The position numbers were made by a program, and so were the translations under genes. Below the pieces are notes generated by a model that was not told where the DNA came from, did no database searches, and saw only the letters and a program-made list of their open reading frames with translations. A DNA stretch of 64,000 bases from Parasphingopyxis marina (lineage in GTDB: Bacteria > Pseudomonadota > Alphaproteobacteria > Sphingomonadales > Sphingomonadaceae). Location: NCBI RefSeq assembly GCF_014237875.1, contig NZ_JACJVJ010000001.1, positions 670,501 through 734,500 of the forward strand, in the 5' to 3' direction. Position 1 is the stretch's first letter, and every line of letters begins with the position of its first letter. Below are positions 1 through 8,582 of this stretch, one piece after another.

Positions 1-406
1 TCACGATATGGTGGGTTCCGTAGTCGAACGCCTTGTCGTTGCGGCAGAGGAAGCTCGCCTGTGCGTCCGCGAGGACCGGGCAGCCATCGGGCGCGCCTCC
101 CCAGTTGCCGAAGGCGAAGCGCGCCTCGCCCTTCTCCTTGCCGCTGCAGGCGGTGGAGATTTCGCTATGATCGCTGTGCAGGATGTTGACGCAGAAATCC
201 GCGCCCTCGGAGAGCGGGGCATAGAGGCTCGCCGAACGGTTGACGCAGATCAGCAGCGAAGGCGGATCCATGCTGAGTTCGCTGACCGCGGTCGCGGCCA
301 TCGCGTAGCGCTGGCCTTCGTGCCGGCAGGTAATGACGACCACGGCCTTGGCGAGGCGGCGCAGGCCGTCGCGCAGGGCCTCGGCGACGGTTGTTGGGCT
401 ATCCAT
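1..406 (-). CDS. Flavin reductase-like, FMN-binding split-barrel protein (3' end outside window)
   Basis: About 135 residues are visible; the rest lies beyond the left edge. The start ATG (406-404) overlaps the end of ribB, and reads MDSPTTVAEALRDGLRRL. The segment ATAVSELSMDPPSLLICVNR, followed by a stretch ending in ADFCVNIL, is the hallmark of the flavin reductase domain of short-chain NAD(P)H:FMN oxidoreductases (HpaC/StyB type). Such proteins supply reduced flavin to a two-component monooxygenase. The 8-base overlap with the upstream ribB suggests translational coupling, so FMN precursor synthesis and flavin reduction are made together. The oxygenase partner is not visible and may lie to the left. 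A pyridoxamine-oxidase-like flavoprotein is a less likely reading. Confidence 0.85.
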   Translation of the reverse strand, partial: MDSPTTVAEALRDGLRRLAKAVVVITCRHEGQRYAMAATAVSELSMDPPSLLICVNRSASLYAPLSEGADFCVNILHSDHSEISTACSGKEKGEARFAFGNWGGAPDGCPVLADAQASFLCRNDKAFDYGTHHIV

Positions 407-1151
407 GTGCTTTCTCCAGAGTGCGCCGATAGGCGATAAGGTCCTCTATCGATCCGATCCGCAGCCCGTGAAGCCGGGCGAACCGCCTGAGCTCCGGCAG
501 CCGCGCCATCGTGCCGTCGTCGTTCATGATCTCGCAGATCACCCCGGCCGGCGTTAACCCGGAGAGGCGGGCGATGTCGACCGCCGCCTCGGTATGGCCG
601 GGCCGTTCGATCACGCCGCCGGGCCGGGCGACGAGCGGGAAGACATGGCCGGGCGAAACGATATCGGCCGCGCCGTTCGCGGGATCGACGGCGGCGGCGA
701 TGGTGACGGCGCGGTCGTGCGCCGAGATTCCGGTGGTAACCCCGCGTACCGCCTCTATCGAGACGGTGAAGGCCGTGCCCAGCGGCGATTGGTTGCGCTT
801 GACCATCGGTTCCAGGCCGAGCTCTTGCGCGCGTTCCCGGGTGATGGCGAGACAGATCAGTCCGCGCGCATGCTTCGCCATAAAGTTGATCTCGCGATCC
901 GATACGAACTGCGCGGGCAGGACGATATCGCCTTCATTTTCCCGGTCGTGCGAATCGACGAGAATGAAAGGCTTGCCCGCTTGCGCTTCGGCAATAATCT
1001 CCGGGATGGACGAAAAGATATCCGGCGTCGCGTTCCGGTTATGCTCCGCGCGGCGCTCGAGCAGCGCCGACAATTTCGGACATGGCGCGCTCAGCCCGTA
1101 TTCGAGCGTGTCGATATAGGGCTGGCGCCCGACAACGGCGTCACTGCGCAT
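399..1151 (-). CDS. ribB: 3,4-dihydroxy-2-butanone 4-phosphate synthase
   Basis: This cytosolic enzyme converts ribulose 5-phosphate to the four-carbon precursor of riboflavin. The family signatures are plain: DSHDRENEGDIVLPA near residue 70, the HTEAAVD motif, and ICEIMNDDGTMAR in the last quarter. The protein has 250 residues and no C-terminal GTP cyclohydrolase II domain, so it is a stand-alone RibB. I chose the ATG at 1151 because GAGGAA lies 7 bases before it; a TTG at 1169 would lengthen the protein by six residues. The start overlaps the end of the upstream hydrolase by 11 bases and the stop overlaps the flavin reductase start. A copy inside a catabolic operon is probably a dedicated flavin-supply gene additional to the housekeeping one; this last point is inference. 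Confidence 0.93.
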   Translation of the reverse strand: MRSDAVVGRQPYIDTLEYGLSAPCPKLSALLERRAEHNRNATPDIFSSIPEIIAEAQAGKPFILVDSHDRENEGDIVLPAQFVSDREINFMAKHARGLICLAITRERAQELGLEPMVKRNQSPLGTAFTVSIEAVRGVTTGISAHDRAVTIAAAVDPANGAADIVSPGHVFPLVARPGGVIERPGHTEAAVDIARLSGLTPAGVICEIMNDDGTMARLPELRRFARLHGLRIGSIEDLIAYRRTLEKAHG

Positions 1152-2817
1152 CGGCAAGTTCCTCGGCAAGCGTCACCATGGGGACGAGAAGATAGGATTC
1201 GGCGCCGGGGCCGGTGTGAATCCGGTTGGTGCCGATATTCACCGTGTCCTCGTGCCGCATGTAGAGCATCGGTTTGGGATAATTGTAGATATCGCGTCCC
1301 TTCACGCGCAGGCGCAGCACGTCGCCGGCTGAAAAGCGCGTGCCGGAGGGCAGGATTTCGACATGCGCTTCGACGACCTCGCCGGGCGCGACTTTCTGCT
1401 CGGTCGCGTTGGTCAGGATGGGCTGATATTCCGTGCTCTGCCCGGGATCGAGCTCGCGGCGCGACAGGCGCAGCCAGCCAAAGGCGACCGGGCCGTCCTC
1501 GAAAAAGGCGTAATGGGTGAAGCCCGTCTTGCTTGTCCCGCCGTCGAGCTTCTCGATCGTGACGAACAGGTCCATATCGTCCGCTTCGTCGGCCGAGACA
1601 TGCAGGCAGAGCTTCATATGGCCGACGAGTTCGGCATCCTCTTCGAAGCGATAGTCGAAATTCGCTTCCTGGGCGTCGTCCAGCGGATCGTAACTCACCG
1701 AGCATTTTTCGGCGGGAACTTCCCCGTTGAGGCTGCCCTCGCCGGCGTCGAGATAGAGCCGGCGATAGTCGGTGTTCTCGACCGGCCATGCGGCAGCGGT
1801 TTTTTGCGTCGCGACGCCGTGGCGATCGCGGACATGCAGCCTGACCGCCGGCCATTGCGTGATCTCGCTATCCTCGCCCTTGAGGAAATGATCGAAAAAG
1901 GCGGACTGGCGAGCGATGGATTGCGGCTCGTAGAAATAGGCCCATTTCTTGCTGCCGTGGATCTCCAGCCATTTCTGCGGCGAGGCGATCCTCTTGAAGC
2001 CTTCGAGCGTACCGCGCGTATGGACGCCGTGGTCGCTCCAGCTCGAAACGACATAGGCGGGCACGTCGATATTCGAAAATTCGGGAACCTTGGATTTCCA
2101 GTAATCGTCGAAAAACAGATGCTCGCGCGTGAGCGCCCAGAGATCTTCGACCTTATGGTCCGACACGCCCCAGCGGACCTGGATGTGCGGCCAGAAATAG
2201 GTTTCCGGGATGCCGCCATGGCGGACGATATCGTTGAACGTGTCCGACCAGCCTTCCCAGGGGTTGATCGCTGCGAGATGGGGCGGGTTGAGCGCTGCGA
2301 CGCGCCATTGCGCGGAGGCGAGATAGGATACGCCGGACAGGCCGACCTTGCCGTTGCTCCAGTCCTGCGTGCCGGCCCACTCGATAAGGTCGTAATGCGC
2401 CTCGGCCTCGCGCGGTGTGAAATAGCCGCCTTCGGTGTTCGCATACCAGTTGCCGGGTGTTTCGGCATGGATCACGGCATAGCCGCGCGGTACCCAATAG
2501 GCGGGATCGGGCGCTTCGAAGATGCAAAGGTCGGACTGCCATTCTTCCAGCACGCCGGAAGCGGGATAGAGTTTGCCGAGCGGCGTCGGATCGTGCTTGC
2601 CATAGGGCGTCCATACGACGAGCGGCGGTACGGGCCGGCTTTCGTCGGCCGGGCGGAACAGGTCGATATAGATGGTGAACCCGAATCGCGTCGGCACCTC
2701 GACATCGCGTTCGATGATCATACCGTCCCGGACGATGCGCTCATATTTGCGCGGACGTCCGTCCCTATATTCGGGCGAATTGAGCGGTTCTCGAAGCCGT
2801 TCCAAATAGCTGCCCAT
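1141..2817 (-). CDS. CocE/NonD-family alpha/beta hydrolase
   Basis: The 558-residue protein matches the S15/CocE family (cocaine esterase, X-Pro dipeptidyl peptidase). It has an N-terminal alpha/beta domain with the nucleophile in GLSGVSYLA near residue 160, a helical cap, an acid in VSSWSDHGVHTRG, a histidine near WLEIHGSKKWAYF, and a C-terminal jelly-roll domain. There is no signal peptide, so it should act in the cytosol. The start has GGAGA seven bases upstream. It is the first gene of an operon with ribB and the flavin reductase and is transcribed away from the TetR gene at 3331. The family cleaves esters or amides of bulky acyl groups; the substrate here cannot be deduced. Catalytic roles are assigned by position in the family. 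Confidence 0.88.
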   Translation of the reverse strand: MGSYLERLREPLNSPEYRDGRPRKYERIVRDGMIIERDVEVPTRFGFTIYIDLFRPADESRPVPPLVVWTPYGKHDPTPLGKLYPASGVLEEWQSDLCIFEAPDPAYWVPRGYAVIHAETPGNWYANTEGGYFTPREAEAHYDLIEWAGTQDWSNGKVGLSGVSYLASAQWRVAALNPPHLAAINPWEGWSDTFNDIVRHGGIPETYFWPHIQVRWGVSDHKVEDLWALTREHLFFDDYWKSKVPEFSNIDVPAYVVSSWSDHGVHTRGTLEGFKRIASPQKWLEIHGSKKWAYFYEPQSIARQSAFFDHFLKGEDSEITQWPAVRLHVRDRHGVATQKTAAAWPVENTDYRRLYLDAGEGSLNGEVPAEKCSVSYDPLDDAQEANFDYRFEEDAELVGHMKLCLHVSADEADDMDLFVTIEKLDGGTSKTGFTHYAFFEDGPVAFGWLRLSRRELDPGQSTEYQPILTNATEQKVAPGEVVEAHVEILPSGTRFSAGDVLRLRVKGRDIYNYPKPMLYMRHEDTVNIGTNRIHTGPGAESYLLVPMVTLAEELADAQ

Positions 2818-3330
2818 CGGGTTCTCTCCATTGCTTGCCTGTTTTGTCCGGCCAATCTAGCGGGCCGAATGTTTAAATTCAATACATCTATAAATTATAC
2901 ATGCCGGCGCGGAGTAGGGTGCGCTCGGCTGCCGCTTTCGGTCGATAGCAGCCGGGCCGCGCGGATGCGCGCGCCCTGGGCTTCTCCCCGCCACGCACGC
3001 CGCCAGCCCTCTTCTCGGCGCCGCGAAAATCCGGCAGCCGCCTGGTTGCGGCCGCGCGCGCGAGGCAAGACGGGCGCGGCGCGGGCGGCCGCTGCTGTCT
3101 TTCCCGGGTGGGCCCGGTCGCCAGGCCCGTTTATTCTATCACAGTAGAAAATATACCTTGGTGACGACAGGCGGGCCTTGCGTTCCGGAGCATCCATCTT
3201 GCGGCTCCGAAATTGTGGCGCCGTGTTGCCCAAATATCAAAGCCCGGCTAGTCAGTACGAGGCGATTCCGCCGCGAATTCGATGGGATAGGCAATTTCGC
3301 CGGCGTCGAAGCAGACAGGAGACCCGGCCC
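2818..3330. promoter_or_regulatory. Divergent intergenic region with candidate operator
   Basis: This 513-base gap separates the CocE operon (leftward) from the TetR gene (rightward). I find no convincing gene. Two AT-rich islands stand out from GC-rich surroundings. At 2882-2902 two ATACAT copies lie 15 bases apart around TATAAATTATA, a good place for the leftward promoter. At 3134-3149 TTCTA and TAGAA form an inverted repeat around a 6-base spacer, a possible regulator site. The TetR gene's Shine-Dalgarno AGGAGA (3317-3322) closes the region. The link to the TetR protein is inference from position. Confidence 0.45.
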
Positions 3331-4071
3331 GTGCCCGGCAAGACGACATCGGCTGATGAGGCCCAGAAAAAGGCGGCCGGGAAAAAGCCGGTTGGAAAAA
3401 AGCCGGCGGCCAAGACGAAAAGCCGGTCGATCGGGCGGCCGAAGGGAAAGCGCCGGATCGGCAAGACGTTTCTCGTCGACAAGACGGTCGAGCTCCTCAG
3501 GACCGTGCCGCCCGAGAAATTGTCGCTGTCGATGGCGGCGCGTCACGCCGGCGTGCATCTGACGCTGTTCAAATATTATTTCACGGACCGCACGCGCCTG
3601 CTGGTCGATGTCGCCAGGACGCTGTCGATAGCGCTGGGCGACGGAGTCGCGGCGATCGAGACCAAAGAACTGCCGGCGCCCGAGCGGCTCCGTATCCGGA
3701 TCGATGCGATGGTCGACTTCTTCTTCACCAACCCCTTCTATTACCGGCTGATGGTTGAAATTATCGGCGACGATACCGATCCGCTGGCGACCGAGCTGAT
3801 CACGGTGTGGATGTCGAAGACGCTCGACATCTACAAGGAGATTATCGACGCCGGCGAAGCCGAAGGGTCGCTGCGGCCGATCGATCCCTATTTCACCTTC
3901 GTCGCCATCATGGGGGTGTGCGAGCAGTTCCAGCATGCCTCCCGTATCGTCGAGCGGACCCAGGCCGTCGGCGGCGGCAGGAGCCGCAACACCGCCGCCG
4001 AGTATAAGGCGTTCGTTTACGAGCTGATGATCAAGGGACTCGGCACCGAAAAGCTGGCCAAGGCGCGCTAG
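3331..4071 (+). CDS. TetR-family regulator with lysine-rich AT-hook-like N-terminal tail
   Basis: This is a 246-residue dimeric DNA-binding repressor or activator. The helix-turn-helix covers about residues 50-90, with LSLSMAARHAGVHLTLFKYYF typical of TetR recognition helices (given here to its aromatic end). The C-terminal two thirds are the helical ligand domain. Before the helix-turn-helix is a basic tail of about 44 residues with GKKPVGKKPAAK and GRPKGKRR; the latter resembles an AT-hook. The start is GTG at 3331, supported by AGGAGA eight bases upstream; an upstream reading-frame extension has no ribosome site and unlikely composition. It lies between the CocE operon and the Rieske gene and probably regulates one or both. 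The ligand is unknown. Confidence 0.88.
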   Translation: MPGKTTSADEAQKKAAGKKPVGKKPAAKTKSRSIGRPKGKRRIGKTFLVDKTVELLRTVPPEKLSLSMAARHAGVHLTLFKYYFTDRTRLLVDVARTLSIALGDGVAAIETKELPAPERLRIRIDAMVDFFFTNPFYYRLMVEIIGDDTDPLATELITVWMSKTLDIYKEIIDAGEAEGSLRPIDPYFTFVAIMGVCEQFQHASRIVERTQAVGGGRSRNTAAEYKAFVYELMIKGLGTEKLAKAR

Positions 4072-4386
4072 CCCCCGGCCGCGAATATATGGGCCGGCGC
4101 TCTCGCGCGGCACTAATTCATATTCTCTAGAAATAAATCGGGCGTCGTCGTTCGTGCCCGCCACACATCGAGGCGAGCGAAAATCGCCGCCGGTCGTTGC
4201 GTCTTTTCCCACATTCCTCGAACATTTGCTGGTGCGCGCGGCGGTTGGCGCGGGGTGGCCGTGGCGACGGAGCGCCGCCGCAGCGGCGGCAGCGGCCATT
4301 TTTCCCGAATTATTTTATAGATACCTATAAAATCTTTTATTTTGGACGGCTACGTGTTACGCGACTCCAAAATACGGAGAAACAGG
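4072..4386. other. Intergenic region before the Rieske oxygenase gene
   Basis: This 315-base gap has no convincing gene. At 4274-4290 GCCGCCGC and GCGGCGGC form an inverted repeat around one base, followed a few bases later by TTTTT at 4299-4303; it could be a weak terminator for the TetR gene. From 4308 the sequence turns AT-rich and holds the operator described separately, then GGAGA at 4376-4380 serving the next gene. Confidence 0.4.
4312..4333. promoter_or_regulatory. Perfect inverted repeat, probable TetR operator
   Basis: ATTTTATAG (4312-4320), a 4-base spacer ATAC, and CTATAAAAT (4325-4333) form a perfect 9-base inverted repeat. The right arm contains TATAAA, which could be the -10 box for the Rieske gene, whose ATG is 53 bases downstream. 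Size and symmetry fit a TetR-dimer operator, and a TetR gene with an AT-hook-like tail lies just upstream. Binding is inferred, not shown. Confidence 0.6.
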
Positions 4387-5397
4387 ATGTCTTTTATGGA
4401 ACCGAACGAAGCGGAAATGCTCGCCCAGCCGCGACGCCCCGATTATCTGGGCCGGGAATATGGCCGGGAGCATGACGGCAAATATCTGAAGAACTGGAAT
4501 CCGCTGCTGCTCTCGTCGAATCTGCCCCAGGGCGAGATCGTCGGCGTGGATTTCCTGGGAACGCGCGTCATCGTCTATCGCGACGAGGCCGGGCAGGCCA
4601 TCGTGCAGAGCGCCTATTGCCCGCATGTCGGCGCCGATCTGTCGTGCGGCGAAATCGTCGATGGCAAGGTCCGCTGCCCCTATCACCACTGGAAATTCGC
4701 GGCCGACGGCAAATGCGCCGAAATTCCCGGCGAAACCGTGATTCCGCGCGTTGCCAAAATCTACAATTATCCGGCGGCGGAACGCTGGGGGATGATCTGG
4801 GCCTTTAACGGCGAGGAAGCGCTTTTCGACCTGCCGGAAATGCCCAATATCGCCGAGGAAGACCTGGTCTACGAGGCCTTTCATCGCGGGGTCCGTCCGA
4901 TCGAAGGGTGGATCGGATCGTCCAACCTCGTCGACTTCCAGCATCTCAAGACCGTGCACGGGATCCCCGATCCCTATCCGACCAAGGTCGATTATGACGA
5001 TTATCTCGTCACCGTTCGCCAGGAATCGGACAACCGTATCGCCGATACGCAGCTTTACGGCGGTACCTGGCTGACTGCGCACATGCAGTTTTCCGACGGG
5101 ACCGAACGGTTTTTCATGGCCGGCAGCTCGCAGGTCGCGCCCGGCTTTTCGGATTCCTTTTTCGTCGTCGCCATGCGTCGCTCGCAGGCGGAGGAATTGG
5201 GCGAAGAGGGGACGAATGAAGAGCTGAAAAACCGCATCGCCTATATGCACAAGCTCTATTCGGAGGACGAGCCGATCCTCTTCTCGATCCGCTTCCGCGG
5301 TTACGGGAAGAGCGCGCTGCTCGGTGCCGACAAATATTTCGGCCAGTTCCTGCGCTATATCGAGCAATATCCCCGGTCCGCGCCCTTCGACGTCTAG
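4387..5397 (+). CDS. Rieske-type non-heme iron oxygenase, catalytic subunit
   Basis: The protein has 336 residues. The Rieske cluster motif is CPHVGADLSCG with CPYHHW about residues 78-103 (C-x-H ... C-x2-H). The catalytic iron site DFQHLKTVH follows near residue 185 (D-x2-H-x4-H). This two-domain layout is that of ring-hydroxylating or demethylating monooxygenases of the phthalate/ketosteroid hydroxylase class. The start ATG at 4387 has GGAGA six bases before it. No ferredoxin or reductase is adjacent, so electrons must come from elsewhere in the genome. The next gene, an SDR 22 bases downstream, is likely co-transcribed and could oxidise or reduce the product. The substrate is unknown. Confidence 0.92.
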   Translation: MSFMEPNEAEMLAQPRRPDYLGREYGREHDGKYLKNWNPLLLSSNLPQGEIVGVDFLGTRVIVYRDEAGQAIVQSAYCPHVGADLSCGEIVDGKVRCPYHHWKFAADGKCAEIPGETVIPRVAKIYNYPAAERWGMIWAFNGEEALFDLPEMPNIAEEDLVYEAFHRGVRPIEGWIGSSNLVDFQHLKTVHGIPDPYPTKVDYDDYLVTVRQESDNRIADTQLYGGTWLTAHMQFSDGTERFFMAGSSQVAPGFSDSFFVVAMRRSQAEELGEEGTNEELKNRIAYMHKLYSEDEPILFSIRFRGYGKSALLGADKYFGQFLRYIEQYPRSAPFDV

Positions 5398-5419
5398 GCC
5401 GCAGCAAGGAAATATCGCC

Positions 5420-6160
5420 ATGAATGCAACGACCGACCCCGCCGGCCGGATCGCGCTGGTCACCGGTGCCAACAAGGGTATCGGCCGGGAGATCGCCAAG
5501 GGCCTGGCCGAAGGCGGGGCGACCGTGCTGCTCGGCGCGCGCAACGCCGAGGCGGGGCGTGCGGCGGCGGAAGAGCTGGCCGCTAAAGGCCTGAGCGTCG
5601 AATTCCTGGCCGTCGACATAACCGATGCCGATTCGGTGGGGAACGCGGCCTCCGAAATCGAAAAGCGCTTCGGCCGCCTCGACATTCTCGTCAACAATGC
5701 CGGCATTTCCGTCGACAAGGGTGCGCCGCCGAGCCAGGCCGATCTCGGCTTGATGCGCGATACCTATGAAACCAACGTCTTCGGCGTCGTCGCGATGATC
5801 CAGGCGATGCTGCCCTTGCTCCGCAAATCCGATGCCGGGCGGATCGTCAACATGTCGACCGGGCTGGGTTCGCTCACATTGACCCGCGGCGCCGATGCTC
5901 CGCTCTCCTTCAGCCGCCTGCTTGCCTATAATTCGTCCAAGACCGCTGTGAACGCGGTCACCGTGCAGTTCGCCAACGAGCTGCTCGACACGCCGATCAA
6001 GGTCAACGCCGCCAATCCCGGCCTCTGCGCGACCGACCTTTCGAACGGCAACGGGCGTCCCCCCAGCGAGGGCGCGGCGGTCGCGATCGAACTCGCGCTG
6101 CTCGACGCCGATGGGCCGACGGGCGGGCATTATGGCGATACCGGGCCGGTGCCCTGGTAG
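5420..6160 (+). CDS. Short-chain dehydrogenase/reductase
   Basis: This 246-residue NAD(P)-dependent oxidoreductase has the cofactor motif TGANKGIG near residue 16, NNAG near residue 93, a catalytic serine in NMSTGLGS and the tyrosine-lysine pair in AYNSSKTA. The layout resembles carbonyl reductase-like classical SDRs. ATG at 5420 has AAGGA ten bases upstream. It follows the Rieske gene by 22 bases in the same direction, so the two probably form an operon and act in sequence on the same compound. It converges with the amidohydrolase gene, whose stop is 32 bases away. Confidence 0.9.
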   Translation: MNATTDPAGRIALVTGANKGIGREIAKGLAEGGATVLLGARNAEAGRAAAEELAAKGLSVEFLAVDITDADSVGNAASEIEKRFGRLDILVNNAGISVDKGAPPSQADLGLMRDTYETNVFGVVAMIQAMLPLLRKSDAGRIVNMSTGLGSLTLTRGADAPLSFSRLLAYNSSKTAVNAVTVQFANELLDTPIKVNAANPGLCATDLSNGNGRPPSEGAAVAIELALLDADGPTGGHYGDTGPVPW

Positions 6161-6192
6161 GATCTGCGCGGTCGGTGCGTCGCGGCGCCGCG

Positions 6193-7149
6193 CTATGCCG
6201 CCCGATGGCGAAAGATATGCTCACCGGTTTCCTGCAATACCTGCCTTGCCTCGCTTTCGGTTAGCCGGCTGCAGGCCGCATGCGCTTCGGCGACCAGCTG
6301 CCGATAGGGCCGCGTCGAATTGCCGAAATCCGAACCCCACATCAAGCGCTCGGCGCCGAACGTATCGACCGCCGTGCGCAGAAAGGCCGAGGTCGCTATT
6401 CCGGCGTTGTAGAGGATGTCGAGGTCCAGCGTCGTCCATTTGAACAGGATGTTGGGAAGGCCGACCATTTCGAAATGGTCGGGCAAAAGTCCGTTGTCCG
6501 AATCCGCGCCGCCTAGCCATCCCAGATGTTCGAGGACGATGATATTGTCGGGGAAGCGCCCGGCGAGATCGCGCACGGCCGTCAGCGCCGTCGAGGTCGG
6601 CCGGGGCGGCAGATAGGTCATGCAGATCGGCAGGCTCAGGTCCCGGGCCAGAGAGCAGATGGCGAGCGCCTCGGGCGAGTTGAGCCAGGGCAGGGTGCCG
6701 TCGCCGGTGTCGAAACCGGTCAGGCGGACCGCGGTGATCCGGCGATGGGCCGCGAAATCGGCCAGCATCCGGGGGCTTTCGGGGTTGCTGGCCTCCAGCA
6801 TGATCTCGGTAGCGATGCGTTCGGGAAAGGCGTCGGCGACGTCGAGCAGATAGCTGTTGTCGCCCTTGTACGCGCCGCGATACTGGACGCCGACCCCGCC
6901 GCTCACGCCGAGCGCGTCCCACAGCGCCAGCATCGGCGCGGGCATTACCGGATGGCTGAGGATTCGGGCACGCATCACCTCTTCGGGTTCGCGGGCGCCG
7001 CGCGGATCGATCGGATAGCGGGCGATGTCGTTGGTGAAAAAATGGATATGGCTGTCGTAGAGCGCCGCCGCCGGCGCGGCCGCGTGCGCCGCATGGCCCA
7101 GGAACGGCGCGAGCGCGACGCCGGCGAGCACCGATCTCCGGGACAGCAT
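6193..7149 (-). CDS. Exported amidohydrolase-2 family metal-dependent hydrolase
   Basis: The 318-residue protein begins with a twin-arginine-like signal (SRRSVLAGVALAPFLGHAAHA), so it should act in the periplasm. After it come YDSHIHFF (the H-x-H metal pair), a histidine in VLEHLGWLGG and an aspartate in MWGSDFGNS, the order expected for the amidohydrolase-2 TIM barrel that includes decarboxylases and lactonases. The ATG at 7149 lies 8 bases after the MFS gene stop, so the pair is co-transcribed. The family acts on aromatic carboxylates or lactones; which reaction applies here is not determinable. Export is unusual for this family and is inferred from the signal sequence. Confidence 0.85.
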   Translation of the reverse strand: MLSRRSVLAGVALAPFLGHAAHAAAPAAALYDSHIHFFTNDIARYPIDPRGAREPEEVMRARILSHPVMPAPMLALWDALGVSGGVGVQYRGAYKGDNSYLLDVADAFPERIATEIMLEASNPESPRMLADFAAHRRITAVRLTGFDTGDGTLPWLNSPEALAICSLARDLSLPICMTYLPPRPTSTALTAVRDLAGRFPDNIIVLEHLGWLGGADSDNGLLPDHFEMVGLPNILFKWTTLDLDILYNAGIATSAFLRTAVDTFGAERLMWGSDFGNSTRPYRQLVAEAHAACSRLTESEARQVLQETGEHIFRHRAA

Positions 7150-7157
7150 GATCGGGC

Positions 7158-8516
7158 CTATCCGCGCGCCGGGGCGAGCCTGGCCTCGCGCGGCGCGGCG
7201 GCGCTCTTGGTGATGTGGAAGATGAACATCGCCGCCGCCGCGATCAGCAAAGGCGCGGCGATCGCCGAGTAGATCCACAGCGCCGGCCATTGGGCGGCCA
7301 GCATCGCGCCGCCGAGCCCCGGGCCGATCATCGAGGTGATGCGCCCGATGCCGCCGGCCCAGCCGATGCCGGTCGAACGGTTCGAGGAGGGGTAGCTCGA
7401 GGCGACCAGCGCGTTGAGCCCGGCCTGCGAGCCGATGACGAGCAGCCCGAAGGAGAAGCCCAGTACCCAGCCGAGCACCGGCGCCTGGGCGACGAGGGTC
7501 AGCGCCGCCATGGCGAAGAAGGACACGAACAAGGTCATGGTCAGCGACGCCGGCATGCCGAACCGCTTCATCAGGAAGGTGAGCAGGATCGGCCCCGTGA
7601 TCGCGCCGAAGGCGGAGAAGGAGGACATGCGCGTCGCGGTGGAAGGATCGAGCCCGCCCAGCACATGGAGATAGCTGGGCAGCCAGGCGGAGAAGGAAGC
7701 GACCGAACACAGCGCGCCGCCCATCGCGATCCATAGCAGCAGGGTCATGAGCGCGCGGCCGTCGCGGAACAGCCCGGCGACCGGCGAACCGCTGGCCTGG
7801 ATCTCGTCGGTGACGAACACCGTGCCCGGCGCGAAGGTGAGCCCCGGATCCACTTTTCGCAGCGTCTCGCCGATCCGCGGATCGGCGGCGTCGCGCGTGA
7901 CGAGGTAGCGGCAGGATTCGGGCAGATAGACATAGAGGACCGGCACGAGCAGCAGGAGCGCGATGCCGCCGGCCCAGAAAGCGGCTTCCCAGCTGTGCCA
8001 GGCGATGAAGGTCGGGCCGACAAGTCCGGCCAGCGACGCGCCGAGGCCATGGCCGATGAACAGCCAGGTGATCAGTTTCCCGCGCCGGCTTTCGGGCATC
8101 AATTCGGTTACCAGCGCGACGATATTCGGCATCGTGCCGCCCAGCGCGCCGAAAGCGAGAAAGCGCACAAAGGTGAATTCGCCCAGCGTGCCCACCATGG
8201 TCGAAAGGATCGTCAACACGCCGAACGTCGCGGAGCCGATCAGCACGATGCCGCGCCGGCCGATACGGTCGGCCAGCACCGGGATCGTGTAAAAGCCGAG
8301 CGCCATGCCCGCCGCCTGGGCGGTGAAGACAAAGCCCATCGAGGGAATCGGAATATCGAGGCTTCGCGCGATGAACGGCGCAAGATTGGCGACGATATAG
8401 GCGTCATAGCCTTCGAGAGCCATCAACAGGCCGCAAAAGGCGTAAATGCCCCAACGGTATCGGCCCATGGCCGGTTGCTCGAGAACCGAGTCGATCGAAT
8501 GAACCGAAGACGCCAT
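7158..8516 (-). CDS. MFS transporter, aromatic acid:H+ symporter-like
   Basis: The 452-residue inner-membrane protein has about 12 hydrophobic segments. The loop motif ADRIGRRG between helices 2 and 3 is the MFS signature, and LPESCRYL at the end of helix 6 is common in the aromatic-acid symporter (AAHS) group that imports benzoate-type acids. I chose ATG at 8516 because GGAGAGG stands just before it; an in-frame GTG at 8531 would place that site inside the gene. It precedes the exported amidohydrolase by 8 bases, so the transporter probably imports that enzyme's product. The substrate is inferred only at the class level. Confidence 0.88.
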   Translation of the reverse strand: MASSVHSIDSVLEQPAMGRYRWGIYAFCGLLMALEGYDAYIVANLAPFIARSLDIPIPSMGFVFTAQAAGMALGFYTIPVLADRIGRRGIVLIGSATFGVLTILSTMVGTLGEFTFVRFLAFGALGGTMPNIVALVTELMPESRRGKLITWLFIGHGLGASLAGLVGPTFIAWHSWEAAFWAGGIALLLLVPVLYVYLPESCRYLVTRDAADPRIGETLRKVDPGLTFAPGTVFVTDEIQASGSPVAGLFRDGRALMTLLLWIAMGGALCSVASFSAWLPSYLHVLGGLDPSTATRMSSFSAFGAITGPILLTFLMKRFGMPASLTMTLFVSFFAMAALTLVAQAPVLGWVLGFSFGLLVIGSQAGLNALVASSYPSSNRSTGIGWAGGIGRITSMIGPGLGGAMLAAQWPALWIYSAIAAPLLIAAAAMFIFHITKSAAAPREARLAPARG

Positions 8517-8582
8517 ATATTCCCTCTCCACCCTGCGCTTCCCGGCAGTTTGGGGTTGTTGCTATCACCAGACTCCGGTCAC

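Noticed and set aside
1363-3147. 594-codon rightward open frame over the CocE gene and the divergent region
   Set aside because: It runs through an evident hydrolase in the opposite direction and through the AT-rich promoter region; no start site.
3178-3330. Extended N-terminus for the TetR gene
   Set aside because: AGGAGA before GTG 3331 marks the start, and the extension shows no protein-like composition.
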